64,000 bases of DNA from Psychrilyobacter piezotolerans (GTDB lineage: Bacteria; Fusobacteriota; Fusobacteriia; Fusobacteriales; Fusobacteriaceae): positions 1 to 64,000 of the forward strand of contig NZ_QUAJ01000011.1 of NCBI RefSeq assembly GCF_003391055.1. Direction: 5' to 3'. The translations under genes were made by a program, and so were the position numbers. Positions 43,185 to 52,103 of the stretch are shown here, in pieces. How positions within the stretch are numbered: the first letter of the stretch is position 1; each line of letters starts with the position of its first letter. Under the pieces are notes generated by a model. The model did not search any database. It was not told the origin of the DNA and worked only from the letters and a program-made list of their open reading frames with translations.

Positions 43185-44024
43185 TTATTTCTTTAACAGT
43201 TGTATAAATTCCTCTGCTCTTCTCTCTATATATTCATCCTCTAACCCACCTAAATCTATTGTAAAATATAGTTTAGACAGCTCAAAAGCCAGATTATCCT
43301 TCCCGTCCCTCAGGTAGATATCTATATTTTTTTTTATCTTGGATAGTTTTTTTAATTTTATCCTGTTATATTCCTTTTCTGTCAGGGTTTCTATCTCCCT
43401 TACAGCCTGGGAGTATTTCAGCATCTTCCTGTTTTTAAATGCTCTCATGAGAGTTTCTTCTAATTTTAAAACCTCTTTATTCATACATATGGCACACATC
43501 GGCTCGGTTGAACTATAATAGATCCCACACTTACACTGCCTATATCCATGAAGTTTCAGATATTTTTTTCGTTTATATGATTTTTCCAAAACAACCCTTG
43601 TCTGCTTCTTTATGAGATCATTCTCAATCCCCACAAGCTCCTCTTCCATCTGTAAATATTCTTCATGGGTTAAAGTCAAACTGTCCAGGTCTATGGAATC
43701 ATCTCTTTCTTTTTTCTTTAAAAAATAATCTTTAGTATCTTTTTTTCCAATTTTAAAGATTATCTCGCTTACATAATCTCCACCTAAAAACTCATTGGTT
43801 TTCTTTATGATAGATTGTTTTTGAAAATTCATCTGCTGAATCCAGATAGAATTTTCTACCCCTACAAAAAGCTTTCCCTGTTTCAAGAAAATAACAAAAC
43901 TTTTTTTTGAGAGTTCCCCCACTATCTTATCCCATTCTGATTTTAAAATACCTTCCTTCAGGAGCCGGCTCTTAGTTATAGCTGTTCCCATGAGATCACT
44001 GACATCTACCAGATTTTTAACCAT
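43185..44024 (-). CDS. DUF721 (DciA-like) protein with zinc-ribbon-like segment
   Basis: A 279-aa protein. The N-terminal 100 residues look like DUF721: EWDKIVGELSKKS, LFVGVENSIWIQQMNFQKQSII. DUF721 includes DciA, the replicative-helicase loader operator. A middle segment CKCGIYYSSTEPMCAIC (residues about 164-180) is a likely zinc-binding knuckle, followed by a helical, basic C-terminus. It sits between recF and gyrB, overlapping recF by eight bases, a standard place for DUF721 genes near replication genes. Role in replication is inferred from family and context. Confidence 0.82.
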   Translation of the reverse strand: MVKNLVDVSDLMGTAITKSRLLKEGILKSEWDKIVGELSKKSFVIFLKQGKLFVGVENSIWIQQMNFQKQSIIKKTNEFLGGDYVSEIIFKIGKKDTKDYFLKKKERDDSIDLDSLTLTHEEYLQMEEELVGIENDLIKKQTRVVLEKSYKRKKYLKLHGYRQCKCGIYYSSTEPMCAICMNKEVLKLEETLMRAFKNRKMLKYSQAVREIETLTEKEYNRIKLKKLSKIKKNIDIYLRDGKDNLAFELSKLYFTIDLGGLEDEYIERRAEEFIQLLKK

Positions 44025-45099
44025 CTATTCCACCTCTGTGTATATGAAATCTTTTAGCCTCTATCTCTAAGTCCGAGGTAGAACTAATAAATAACTGGAT
44101 CTCCCTCTTTTGAAAATATTTCAATATATTTCCCTTTCTTATGGAGTCAAAATAAGATGATATATCATCTATTATAAAGATAGGTGTTTCTTTTTTTTCC
44201 TTTATTATCATGTCTATTTCAGATATTTTCAGGGCAAATACTATGGATTTCTTCTCCCCTTGGGAGGAATAGGATTTAGCTTCCTTATTATCCAGCAAAA
44301 AGATGAAATCATCTCTCTGGGGACCAATGAGGGAGTACCCATATCGCAGTTCACGATCCCTTACCTCTTCATAACTTTTCCTAATCTTCCCCCCTATCTC
44401 CTCTAAAGTAGGAGATTTCAGTTCTCCTAAAAAGGATTTATACCCCAGGGTCAGCTCTTTTTCCCCATCAAACAGCTTTCGATAGTTTAAGGACAGCAAT
44501 CTCGAAACATTTTTTATATAATCAATCCTTTTTTTCACTACTAATGATGCATATTTTATAAACTCCAAGTTATAGATCTCAAACATTGGATCTTTAGTAT
44601 TTCTATCCTTTAGATATTTGTTTCTGAATTTTAACAGCTTGGATACCGACTTTAAGTAAAGATAGTACTCTGGATCTGCCTGAGCTATCTCATAGTCAAA
44701 GAACGATCTCCTCACACTGGGTGACCCAATAATAAGCTCTATATCTTCTGGTATAAAAGATATAATATTTAATTTTCCCAAAAATTCATCATACTTAATA
44801 GGTTTCCTGTTGTAGGAATATCTTTTCTTCTTTTCATCTACCTTTACCGATATGGATTTCAGTGCTATCCTATCCTCGTAATTTACAAAAGCTCCCATTT
44901 TATGGCGACCGTATTTTATCATTTCCTTATTTTTACTGGTTCGAAAACTCTTCCCCGTAACCGTAAAATAAATAGCCTCCAATATACTGGTTTTTCCCTG
45001 GCCGTTTTTACCTAAAAATAAGTTAAATCTGCGATCAAATTCCAAATGTTCATCATCTAAGTTTCTAAAATTGATCATATTCATATCTAGGATTTGCAT
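44017..45099 (-). CDS. recF: DNA replication and repair protein RecF
   Basis: RecF (360 aa), an SMC-like ABC ATPase that loads RecA at gaps with RecO and RecR. Walker A FLGKNGQGKTSILEAI (residues about 28-43), signature SSQGEKKSIVFALK and Walker B TPIFIIDDISSYFD are clear. It follows the S4 protein by 11 bases and overlaps the DUF721 gene. Length normal. Confidence 0.97.
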   Translation of the reverse strand: MQILDMNMINFRNLDDEHLEFDRRFNLFLGKNGQGKTSILEAIYFTVTGKSFRTSKNKEMIKYGRHKMGAFVNYEDRIALKSISVKVDEKKKRYSYNRKPIKYDEFLGKLNIISFIPEDIELIIGSPSVRRSFFDYEIAQADPEYYLYLKSVSKLLKFRNKYLKDRNTKDPMFEIYNLEFIKYASLVVKKRIDYIKNVSRLLSLNYRKLFDGEKELTLGYKSFLGELKSPTLEEIGGKIRKSYEEVRDRELRYGYSLIGPQRDDFIFLLDNKEAKSYSSQGEKKSIVFALKISEIDMIIKEKKETPIFIIDDISSYFDSIRKGNILKYFQKREIQLFISSTSDLEIEAKRFHIHRGGIDG

Positions 45100-45110
45100 C
45101 TGGGCACCTC

Positions 45111-45320
45111 TTACGCTATTACTTCTATCTTTTTACCTTCAAATTCTACGATATCTCCTACACGGATCTTCTTTCCTCTTCTAGTTTCTATCTCACCATT
45201 TACTTTAACCATCTCTTCAGTAATTACGTGTTTCGCATCCGATCCGCTTCCTACTACGTTAGCCCACTTCAACAATTGATCTAATTTAATATATTCCGTT
45301 GTGATTTGTATCTTTTCCAT
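45111..45320 (-). CDS. S4 domain RNA-binding protein (YaaA/RlbA type)
   Basis: A 69-aa protein that is almost entirely an S4 RNA-binding domain (YIKLDQLLKWANVVGSGSDAKHVI...VKVNGEIETRRGKKIRVGD). In Bacillota and others this gene lies between dnaN and recF. It keeps its recF neighbour here but dnaA and dnaN are not upstream. First gene of the S4-recF-dciA-like-gyrB-gyrA operon with promoter at 45448-45476. GGAGG seven bases before the ATG. Confidence 0.93.
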   Translation of the reverse strand: MEKIQITTEYIKLDQLLKWANVVGSGSDAKHVITEEMVKVNGEIETRRGKKIRVGDIVEFEGKKIEVIA

Positions 45321-45447
45321 GTTTTTACCTCCAAGTTAATTGAATATCGTCTAAACCAACTTAATCTCTATCCCTTTGAATTTTTTCCAAAGTAAGGATT
45401 AATTTTAATAAAATTCAGATCTCCTATTCAATATAATTACACATTAT

Positions 45448-45476
45448 ATTTTATCATATTTACCCTTTATTATCAA
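45448..45476 (-). promoter_or_regulatory. Promoter of the S4-recF-gyrBA operon
   Basis: Minus strand -35 TTGATA (45471-45476), 17-base spacer, -10 TAAAAT (45448-45453). No DnaA boxes of the TTATCCACA type were found in this 286-base gap. Confidence 0.65.
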
Positions 45477-45566
45477 TTAAAACGGGTTCTTGACAATCAA
45501 TCTTAATCCCGCCATTAAAAAGTTTTTAAACCATCCTTATTTGACAGATTAGAGGGTCTCAGAAAT

Positions 45567-45598
45567 AAAAAAATAGAACTCGAAAGTTCTATTTTTTT
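45567..45598 (-). terminator. Terminator after DUF3857 genes
   Basis: Minus strand AAAAAAATAGAACT-TTCG-AGTTCTATTTTTTT, a 14-bp stem with a UUCG tetraloop and a T-run. Confidence 0.9.
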
Positions 45599-45606
45599 AA
45601 GTCTTA

Positions 45607-47544
45607 CTATTTTTTTATAAAAACTTTATCTCTCATGGGATTTTTTATGTCCAATACAAAGTCTTTAAACTCTCTATACTCCTCTTTTTTTACTATTCCA
45701 ACAGGGATATAGATCTCTCTGGTTATATCTATAATATTTTTATCCTGTTTTGAGATAAATTTATATTTTGCAGTTCTGTCTCCTATCTTAAATTCCTTTA
45801 TAATATTCAGCCCATTGATAAATTTAGAAGTCTTTAGGATATTTTTTTTCTGACCGAGATCTATCCTAAAGGTTTCCTTGGTGGATATTTCATCGTATAT
45901 TTGGTAATCATGATCTCTCTTATCCAAAGATAAACTTAAGTTGATTTCCACAGAGGGTATTGTAAAGTATAAATATTTATCCTGGTCTATCACAAAATTA
46001 TCCGCCTTTAAACCATATGACATTTTCATAGGTTCTTTATAGTCCAGAAAATCACTGAATTTGGTTTCTCCTACTATCGTAGTCGATGAACTGCCAAAAT
46101 CTTGATCTATAAGATTTTTCCTCTGAGCAGGAAGCATTTCTCCATAATACCTTATAAAATAATCTCTTATCCCCTTAAATTCAAGGTTTACATCTATCTT
46201 TGCATCGCCATCTTCTAACTTATAGAGATAGTTTTTATTCTCCTTATAATCTATTTTTGGTTCATAAACCTGGGGCAGATAGTTATTTTTTTTAGAGATA
46301 TAATTTGTTTTTTCATCAAATGCATCCAGATAGTTCCCTCTACTATTTAATCGAACTATTCTCCCCTCAACATATGTTCCAACAGTATATATAGAATTAT
46401 TCATAGGATATTTTATCTGATAAGGAGAACTTTTATCGTATGAGTCTAATATGATCACAGGATAGACATCATTGATATTTTGTGCCCTAACTAAGCCTAC
46501 AAACAATGCATTCAAATCGATTTTAGAACCGTATTTTTGATAGATAATCCGGTCTAAATTTAACGGTTTAAAATCCGACTGGGATAAATATATTTTTTGG
46601 GCAGTAAAATTATTTATCACATATGAATATATTTTAGCTACTTTGTCTATTTTTTCTTCGGTATCTCCTACTATTTTATTGGAAAGCTCCCTGACCTCAG
46701 GGGTGATCTCGATATTGTCCATAGATTGTATTTTTTCTTTACCGAGATCTGACCAGTCTTTATAAAAAGAATATACAACTTTATTTATATCCAACAAGAG
46801 ATTTACAGGCATCTCCTCCTCCCTCTTTAAAACTTTTGCATTCTTCGAACTAAAGGTAAGGATATTTCTGTCACCTAAAACTTTTTTATCCTCAACTATA
46901 TTATCCCCTGCAACCTCATACTTTAACTCCATAGATTTTGGATAATCTATTGTTCTAGTTTTATTCACAGAGGGGATTTTAGTGTCAAAAGGTTCATTCC
47001 CACCCAGCGGATAAGTATACTTAGTTTTAATAGTATAGTCTGTTACAATATATGTCCCTGGTTCTACTTGAGGGAAATTAATTATCCTATTTTTATTGTG
47101 AACATATGTAGGCGAGTATATCGCCAGTTCATCATCTTGTTCGATGCTTTGGTTTTTAGGTATTGAAATCTTTTTATAATCTTTTGTCACTGTATACATT
47201 TCTCCCAAGATCAATTTTTCATTGGTCGGGTCATAATTTATAACTATATCTGAATTTTTTTTCTTTCCTTCATAGTTGATTATCTGAGTAATATAAAAAT
47301 AATGGACTTCGCTGCTTCCATCCTCGTGGACAGTTGTTTTTTTATTGTTTACCAAATCAACTGCTCCTAATTCATTATACTCCTCAGGAAGTTTATTGTT
47401 ATTTTTAATAATCTCTATAACTTCACTAAATTTATATCCTATCTTATCTGAATTTTCACCGTTTTCCAACTTAGATTTCGTACACCCTATAAAAATAAGG
47501 GCAGTCAAAGTTAAACATAGAAATAATTTTATTTTATTTTTCAT
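45607..47544 (-). CDS. DUF3857 lipoprotein with degenerate transglutaminase domain
   Basis: A 645-aa lipoprotein: signal LTLTALIFIGC with Cys21 as the lipid site, then a DUF3857-type N-terminal domain and a transglutaminase-like domain. It is a diverged paralogue of the gene just upstream (47534-49486) and overlaps its end. Where that protein has GGVCRDKA, this one reads YGSKIDLN, with Lys341 in place of the catalytic Cys, and the NHM histidine region is not conserved. So it is probably not an active transglutaminase and may be a binding or scaffold partner of its neighbour on the cell surface. Confidence 0.82.
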   Translation of the reverse strand: MKNKIKLFLCLTLTALIFIGCTKSKLENGENSDKIGYKFSEVIEIIKNNNKLPEEYNELGAVDLVNNKKTTVHEDGSSEVHYFYITQIINYEGKKKNSDIVINYDPTNEKLILGEMYTVTKDYKKISIPKNQSIEQDDELAIYSPTYVHNKNRIINFPQVEPGTYIVTDYTIKTKYTYPLGGNEPFDTKIPSVNKTRTIDYPKSMELKYEVAGDNIVEDKKVLGDRNILTFSSKNAKVLKREEEMPVNLLLDINKVVYSFYKDWSDLGKEKIQSMDNIEITPEVRELSNKIVGDTEEKIDKVAKIYSYVINNFTAQKIYLSQSDFKPLNLDRIIYQKYGSKIDLNALFVGLVRAQNINDVYPVIILDSYDKSSPYQIKYPMNNSIYTVGTYVEGRIVRLNSRGNYLDAFDEKTNYISKKNNYLPQVYEPKIDYKENKNYLYKLEDGDAKIDVNLEFKGIRDYFIRYYGEMLPAQRKNLIDQDFGSSSTTIVGETKFSDFLDYKEPMKMSYGLKADNFVIDQDKYLYFTIPSVEINLSLSLDKRDHDYQIYDEISTKETFRIDLGQKKNILKTSKFINGLNIIKEFKIGDRTAKYKFISKQDKNIIDITREIYIPVGIVKKEEYREFKDFVLDIKNPMRDKVFIKK

Positions 47545-49486
47545 CTATTTTCACCTCTTTTATCAAGAATAAATTGTTATTATTTGAAAGTTCCCCTATC
47601 TCTTTTTTTATGTCCTGATATTTTTCTTTGGGAAAATGAATCTTTGAATTTTCCAGATAATAAGTGGTATCCAATGTATTGTTTTTTACTTTGGAAGTAA
47701 ACACAGTTTTAAACCCGGCATAGTTAATGGTCTTAGGTTTTGGTATGGAGATATTTGAAATACTTTCCGGAAATTCCAAACGATAGTTCACGGTGAAACT
47801 TGTGGGTGAATTTAATTTAAAATCATATTTCCTGTCGGCTAACGAAAATGGGTATGAAATTGATCCCTCATACATAAAATGGATACTGGGATCGGCACCA
47901 CTAAAAGGGATGAATATATAGTCATTGATCTTTTTTCCGTATTCAGGTATCTCAATATCAGCTTTTATAGTATATTTAGAATCCATATTTTTAGGATCTG
48001 AAGTTATAATATTTGTCGTTATTATGCCGGGATTAACCCTGTTGATCAGCCTGGTTATCAATTTATCCAAATCATATTTATTCATCCTCATAGATGCCGA
48101 TCTAAAATCACCATCAGCTATCCCTGAAAATATAAATTCAATAGTTCCTACAGCATTATAGTCACTGTCCAGCTTTAGATCTATAGCTGCACTGGAGTTA
48201 TTCTCTATAGCCGGCGACACGGGAGTACTCCTCAGTCTATCTCCATCTCTACTAGATATCAGATAGGAATTATCCTCCTCATATTTAGGTAAAAAATCCT
48301 TAGTGGTTTCGTTTGTCGGATCCAGGATATGCAATGGTTCACCGCTTTCATCATAGGCCATCGTTATCATATGATTAAACAAGTCGATCGGAACCTCAGG
48401 GCTAATACGTGATCCCGAGCTTATAAGAACCGTATCTGACTTAATTCCAGCTTCATTCAGCATAGCACTCAAAAGGGTCGCTTTATCTCTGCATACTCCC
48501 CCTCTGGTTTTAAATGTATAAGATATATCATGGGGCTCCAGACCAGGTCTGTTCTTTTCGCCGTCTACACCCAGATACCTTATGTTTCTGGCCACCCAGT
48601 AGAAGATATTCTCTATTTTTTCATCCCTTGTTTTAGCATCTTTGGTCAGTTCACGAACTTTCTCTCTGATATCATCATCCATGGTAAGGTGAGGTGTCAC
48701 CAGTTCATAGGACCATTTGGATATATACTCCCAATTTGGTATGGTTGTATACTCAATATGATTTAAAGAAAATGAAGCATCATCCATATTGGGCTCCGGA
48801 GTCACCAGCGGATTATCCCTTATGTTCCATTCATATATCTGTTTATCCCCGGCTACAGTTCTTTTTTGATCATACTTAAACCCCTTCTTATTCAACTCAT
48901 GGACATACAATTTTATGTCCTTAGGAAATGTAAGTTTTTCATAGTTATTTATAAATTTGTTAGAATTTTCCAGGGTAATTCCCCCTGAAAAATGCCCTTC
49001 TATCCTTGCTTTTTTTATAGTTTCAACAGCTTTGGTATATATTATATCTCCTATCTCCAGATTTGGTAAATTCCCGGATAAAGTTTTTGCTTGAGTTGTA
49101 TATATGTTCTTTTTTTGAGAAGCTCCATTTATTTTTTCTTCCAATATTTTTTTCGGATCTAATTTGATTACCTTTCCATCTGCTTTAATCAGCTCTATTG
49201 CAGCTATATCTAAACTGCTGTAATTGGCATCATAATCAAAGTAAAGAGAGTTATCTTTTTTAGAAGTGGTATTCAAGACTTTTTTATAAATTTCGGTCGT
49301 TATAGTCCCTCCTCCCAACTCATCCCTTTCTGTCAGTGAGTTAACTATATAAACCTCATTATATTCAGCATAGTCCTCAGCTGCTATAGGTGATAAGATT
49401 TTAATAGCTTCATTTTTCGGGATATAAGCAGAAAAACTTATCGATGAAAACCATATTGACAATAAAATTACAAGTTTCTTGATCAT
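47534..49486 (-). CDS. DUF3857/transglutaminase-like protein, secreted
   Basis: A 650-aa exported protein with a Sec signal peptide (KKLVILLSIWFSSISFSA). An N-terminal DUF3857 domain is followed by a transglutaminase-like cysteine protease/amidase core with an apparently intact triad: Cys332 in RGGVCRDKA, His372 in LFNHMITMAYD and Asp389 in HILDPTNE. A beta-rich C-terminal domain follows. It has no lipobox, unlike its downstream partner. Role probably in envelope protein or peptide modification; exact substrate unknown. Promoter at 49554-49582. Confidence 0.88.
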   Translation of the reverse strand: MIKKLVILLSIWFSSISFSAYIPKNEAIKILSPIAAEDYAEYNEVYIVNSLTERDELGGGTITTEIYKKVLNTTSKKDNSLYFDYDANYSSLDIAAIELIKADGKVIKLDPKKILEEKINGASQKKNIYTTQAKTLSGNLPNLEIGDIIYTKAVETIKKARIEGHFSGGITLENSNKFINNYEKLTFPKDIKLYVHELNKKGFKYDQKRTVAGDKQIYEWNIRDNPLVTPEPNMDDASFSLNHIEYTTIPNWEYISKWSYELVTPHLTMDDDIREKVRELTKDAKTRDEKIENIFYWVARNIRYLGVDGEKNRPGLEPHDISYTFKTRGGVCRDKATLLSAMLNEAGIKSDTVLISSGSRISPEVPIDLFNHMITMAYDESGEPLHILDPTNETTKDFLPKYEEDNSYLISSRDGDRLRSTPVSPAIENNSSAAIDLKLDSDYNAVGTIEFIFSGIADGDFRSASMRMNKYDLDKLITRLINRVNPGIITTNIITSDPKNMDSKYTIKADIEIPEYGKKINDYIFIPFSGADPSIHFMYEGSISYPFSLADRKYDFKLNSPTSFTVNYRLEFPESISNISIPKPKTINYAGFKTVFTSKVKNNTLDTTYYLENSKIHFPKEKYQDIKKEIGELSNNNNLFLIKEVKIDEK

Positions 49487-49553
49487 TTCTATTCCTCCAT
49501 TTTAATATTTTTTTACTTCTAATTTAAGTAAAATTTAGTTCTGCCACCCTACA

Positions 49554-49582
49554 ATAATAGTTCTTAATTTTGATAAAGTCAA
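49554..49582 (-). promoter_or_regulatory. Promoter of the DUF3857 gene pair
   Basis: Minus strand -35 TTGACT (49577-49582), 17-base spacer, -10 TATTAT (49554-49559). Confidence 0.7.
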
Positions 49583-49618
49583 TTTTTTTGATATTTAAAT
49601 ACTATTTTTTATAACAAC

Positions 49619-49647
49619 AAAAAATAGAACCCGAAGATTCTATTTTT
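49619..49647 (-). terminator. Terminator after the methyltransferase selenoprotein gene
   Basis: Minus strand AAAATAGAATC-TTCG-GGTTCTATTTT with a UUCG tetraloop and following TTTTTTG. Confidence 0.88.
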
Positions 49648-49681
49648 ATCCGAATATTTTTGTCTATCCATACATATCTAA

Positions 49682-50434
49682 TTAAATATCCTTCTTCCCG
49701 CGAACTAAAATTCCCTTGGTTTTAGATGAACTGTTATAGCTTTTTTCCTCCATCACTTCTACCTTGGTAAAGCCGGCGTCTTCCAACATCTTCAGAAAAA
49801 CCTTTTCCGATACAGCTCCTCCCTCTCATTGAAACCAGCTGTCGACCCTGTCTCTGTGATCTTTAATTTTTCCACCTGTAAATAATTGATCCACTACCAT
49901 TAGTTTTCCCTTTGGTTTTAACACTCTATACAGCTCTTTAAACAGAAATTCTTTATTTGGAACCAGGTTAAAAACACTGTTAGAGATTATTGTATCAAAG
50001 GTGGCATCAGGAAATATCAAATTATCATCCTTGGATAATACCAGACTGGTATTTTTCAGATTTAATTTATCTATATTTTTCTTTGCTCTCCCTAACATCT
50101 CAGGAATAAGATCCAGCCCGACCACCCTGCCTTGATCTCCTACTAATTTAGAGGCAAAAATCAGATCGATTCCCGCTCCGCATCCAAAATCCAGGATGAT
50201 TTCTCCATCTTTTATCTCTCCTAATAAAAATGGATTTCCTGTTCCACAGTAGGCATCAGCTACCATTTCAGGGAGCTGTTCCATTATATTTCTGTCATAT
50301 TTTAAAAACTCCAGTGCTTTACGCCCTGTAGTATACCTGAATTGTCCCGCAGGATTAATAGCAACCTTGGAGTACTTTTTTTCTATATCCTTCTGTATCC
50401 TGACCCTATCATCTATTGAAAAAAAATCTTTCAT
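49682..50434 (-). CDS. ArsM-like SAM methyltransferase, probable selenoprotein (in-frame TGA = Sec203)
   Basis: The frame has a TGA at 49826-49828 but continues in register for 47 more codons to a TAA at 49682-49684, giving a 250-aa product. Before the TGA: YCGTGNPFLLGEI and SAM motif I ILDFGCGAGID (residues 80-90), GLDLIPEMLGRAKKN, then YRVLKPKGKLMVVDQ. After it: EGGAVSEKVFLKMLEDAGF, the usual C-terminal part of ArsM/UbiE-like enzymes. The TGA (WFQ-U-EGGA) falls where arsenite methyltransferases have a conserved As(III)-binding Cys (W-x-x-C-x-x-GA). A hairpin with a GGU loop starts 15 bases after the TGA. The best reading is Sec; an ordinary stop or sequencing error are alternatives. Substrate could be arsenite or another metalloid. 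Single gene with its own promoter. Confidence 0.82.
49792..49810 (-). promoter_or_regulatory. SECIS-like hairpin
   Basis: Minus strand TCGGAAAA-GGT-TTTTCTGA: an 8-bp stem (one G-U) with apical GGU. The loop begins 24 bases after the TGA, within the roughly 16-37 base range reported for bacterial SECIS elements, and it has the G at the loop start that SelB recognises. Confidence 0.65.
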
Positions 50435-50470
50435 CTTTTCCCTCCAACTAAATATTTATTCTCTCATTAA

Positions 50471-50499
50471 AGTATAGTATTAATTTTTCCATCTATCAA
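50471..50499 (-). promoter_or_regulatory. Promoter of the methyltransferase gene
   Basis: Minus strand -35 TTGATA (50494-50499), 17-base spacer, -10 TATACT (50471-50476). Confidence 0.7.
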
Positions 50500-50512
50500 T
50501 ATCTAAATATCT

Positions 50513-50545
50513 AAAAAAAACTGCAGAGAATTCCCTGCAGTTTTT
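50513..50545 (-). terminator. Terminator after the M18 aminopeptidase gene
   Basis: Stem AAAAACTGCAG/CTGCAGTTTTT with an 8-base loop, followed by a T-run on the minus strand. Confidence 0.85.
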
Positions 50546-50563
50546 CTTATTTTAACTTTATCC

Positions 50564-51955
50564 TTAGAAGTTATAGAACACCTTATAAGCTCTATAAATT
50601 TCATATACATCATATTTTGAAGCTAACTCCATCGGTGAATGCATAGATAATAGTGCAGCTCCTGCATCAATAGTTCTAATACCATAGTGAGCCAGGAACA
50701 TAGCTACAGTTCCTCCTCCACCTTCGTCTACCTTTCCAAGCATTCCAGTCTGCCATTTGATATTTGCCTCATCAAATATAGATCTGAGTTCCGCTACATA
50801 TTCTGCATCTGCGTCAGATGATCCGCCTTTTCCGCCAGACCCGGTATACTTAGTAAGAACTATTCCATATCCTAATTTACTTGCATTTTGCTCATCATGA
50901 ACAGATTTAAACAATGGATTAAGACCCGCATTTACGTCGGATGACAGTGCATGGGAGTTCCACAATACTTTTCTTAACAGATGATCATTGAACTTGTCTC
51001 CTAAAATTTTATAGATGATGTCACCCATAAAATAATCTAAATATCTGGATTGTAATCCTGTAGACCCCATAGACCCTACCTCTTCCTTATCTGCTAAATA
51101 GCAGATAGAAGTTCTTCTGGGAGTTCCCTCTAGATCAAACATAGAAATCATTGAAGTATATCCGCAGATTCTGTCGTCATGACCATATGCCCCTACTATA
51201 GCTCTATCCATACCGATGTCTCTGGCTTTCTCTGCCGGCACCAGCTGTAATTCAGCCGAGATAAAGTCCTCTTCCACTATCCCGTAATCATCGTTTAATT
51301 TCTTTAAGATAGTATACTTAAAGTGTTCCTTCATCTCACCATCTTTCATCGTTGTAGGAGTAGATCCTACTAAGATATTCATTTCCTCACCTTTCAACAC
51401 TTCATTGGCTTTTCTTTCCCTTTGTACATGTCTATCTAAATGAGGCAGCAGGTCAGGGATTACAAATACAGGATCGGTCGGATCTTCACCGATAACTATG
51501 TCTATTAATTTACCATCTTTTAAAGCCACTACACCGTGTAGTGATAATGCTCTGGATGCCCATTGATATTTCTTTATCCCGCCATAGTAGTGAGTTTTTA
51601 AAAGTGCAAAATCACCGTCTTCATAGAGTGGGCTTTGTTTTAAGTCCAATCTAGGAGAATCTACATGGGATACTACAAAATTAGCTCCCTTTAATATGTC
51701 ATCAGTTCCAATAACTGCTAAAATAAGGTTCTTCCCTCTGTTATTGTAGAAAACCTTGTCTCCTGCTTTTAACGTTTCCACAGATTCTGCATCTACGAAA
51801 CCATTAGCTTCGGCCATCTTTTGAGAATAAGTAATCACTTCTCTCTCTGTCTTGGCTGTATCTAAAAATTCTTTATACCCTTCCGAAAAATCCATTACAT
51901 TTTTTTTAACAGATTCCTCAATATCTTTCCATCCATTTTCTTTTTTGTAAAACAT
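50564..51955 (-). CDS. M18 family aminopeptidase
   Basis: About 463 aa, a dinuclear-zinc aminopeptidase of family M18 (aspartyl aminopeptidase-like; cytoplasmic, usually a dodecamer). Metal-site regions: VVSHVDSPRLDLK (His-x-Asp), YLADKEEVGSMGSTG (Glu-Glu), LSSDVNAGLNP (Asp) and the final SMHSPMELASKYDVYE (His). The start is the second of two ATGs because GGGGAGG is five bases before it. It follows the peptide-use theme of this half of the window. Confidence 0.93.
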   Translation of the reverse strand: MFYKKENGWKDIEESVKKNVMDFSEGYKEFLDTAKTEREVITYSQKMAEANGFVDAESVETLKAGDKVFYNNRGKNLILAVIGTDDILKGANFVVSHVDSPRLDLKQSPLYEDGDFALLKTHYYGGIKKYQWASRALSLHGVVALKDGKLIDIVIGEDPTDPVFVIPDLLPHLDRHVQRERKANEVLKGEEMNILVGSTPTTMKDGEMKEHFKYTILKKLNDDYGIVEEDFISAELQLVPAEKARDIGMDRAIVGAYGHDDRICGYTSMISMFDLEGTPRRTSICYLADKEEVGSMGSTGLQSRYLDYFMGDIIYKILGDKFNDHLLRKVLWNSHALSSDVNAGLNPLFKSVHDEQNASKLGYGIVLTKYTGSGGKGGSSDADAEYVAELRSIFDEANIKWQTGMLGKVDEGGGGTVAMFLAHYGIRTIDAGAALLSMHSPMELASKYDVYEIYRAYKVFYNF

Positions 51956-52103
51956 CATTTCCTCCCCTTTTTAAAACCCTCAATAAAATGAGTTCATCAT
52001 ATAATTGCTTTTAACTGTTTTCTATCAACGTTATACTAAAATACAGCTAAAACACACTTAATAGTACCACATTTTTAAGCTTTTTTATCGATAAAGTTAA
52101 GTT

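Noticed and set aside
45321-45606. Possible oriC next to recF-gyrB
   Set aside because: No DnaA-box cluster and no dnaA or dnaN gene in the neighbourhood.
49826-50434. Methyltransferase as an ordinary 202-aa protein ending at TGA
   Set aside because: The reading frame continues with family-typical sequence and the TGA replaces a conserved cysteine, so the longer selenoprotein model explains more; the short model is kept only as an alternative.
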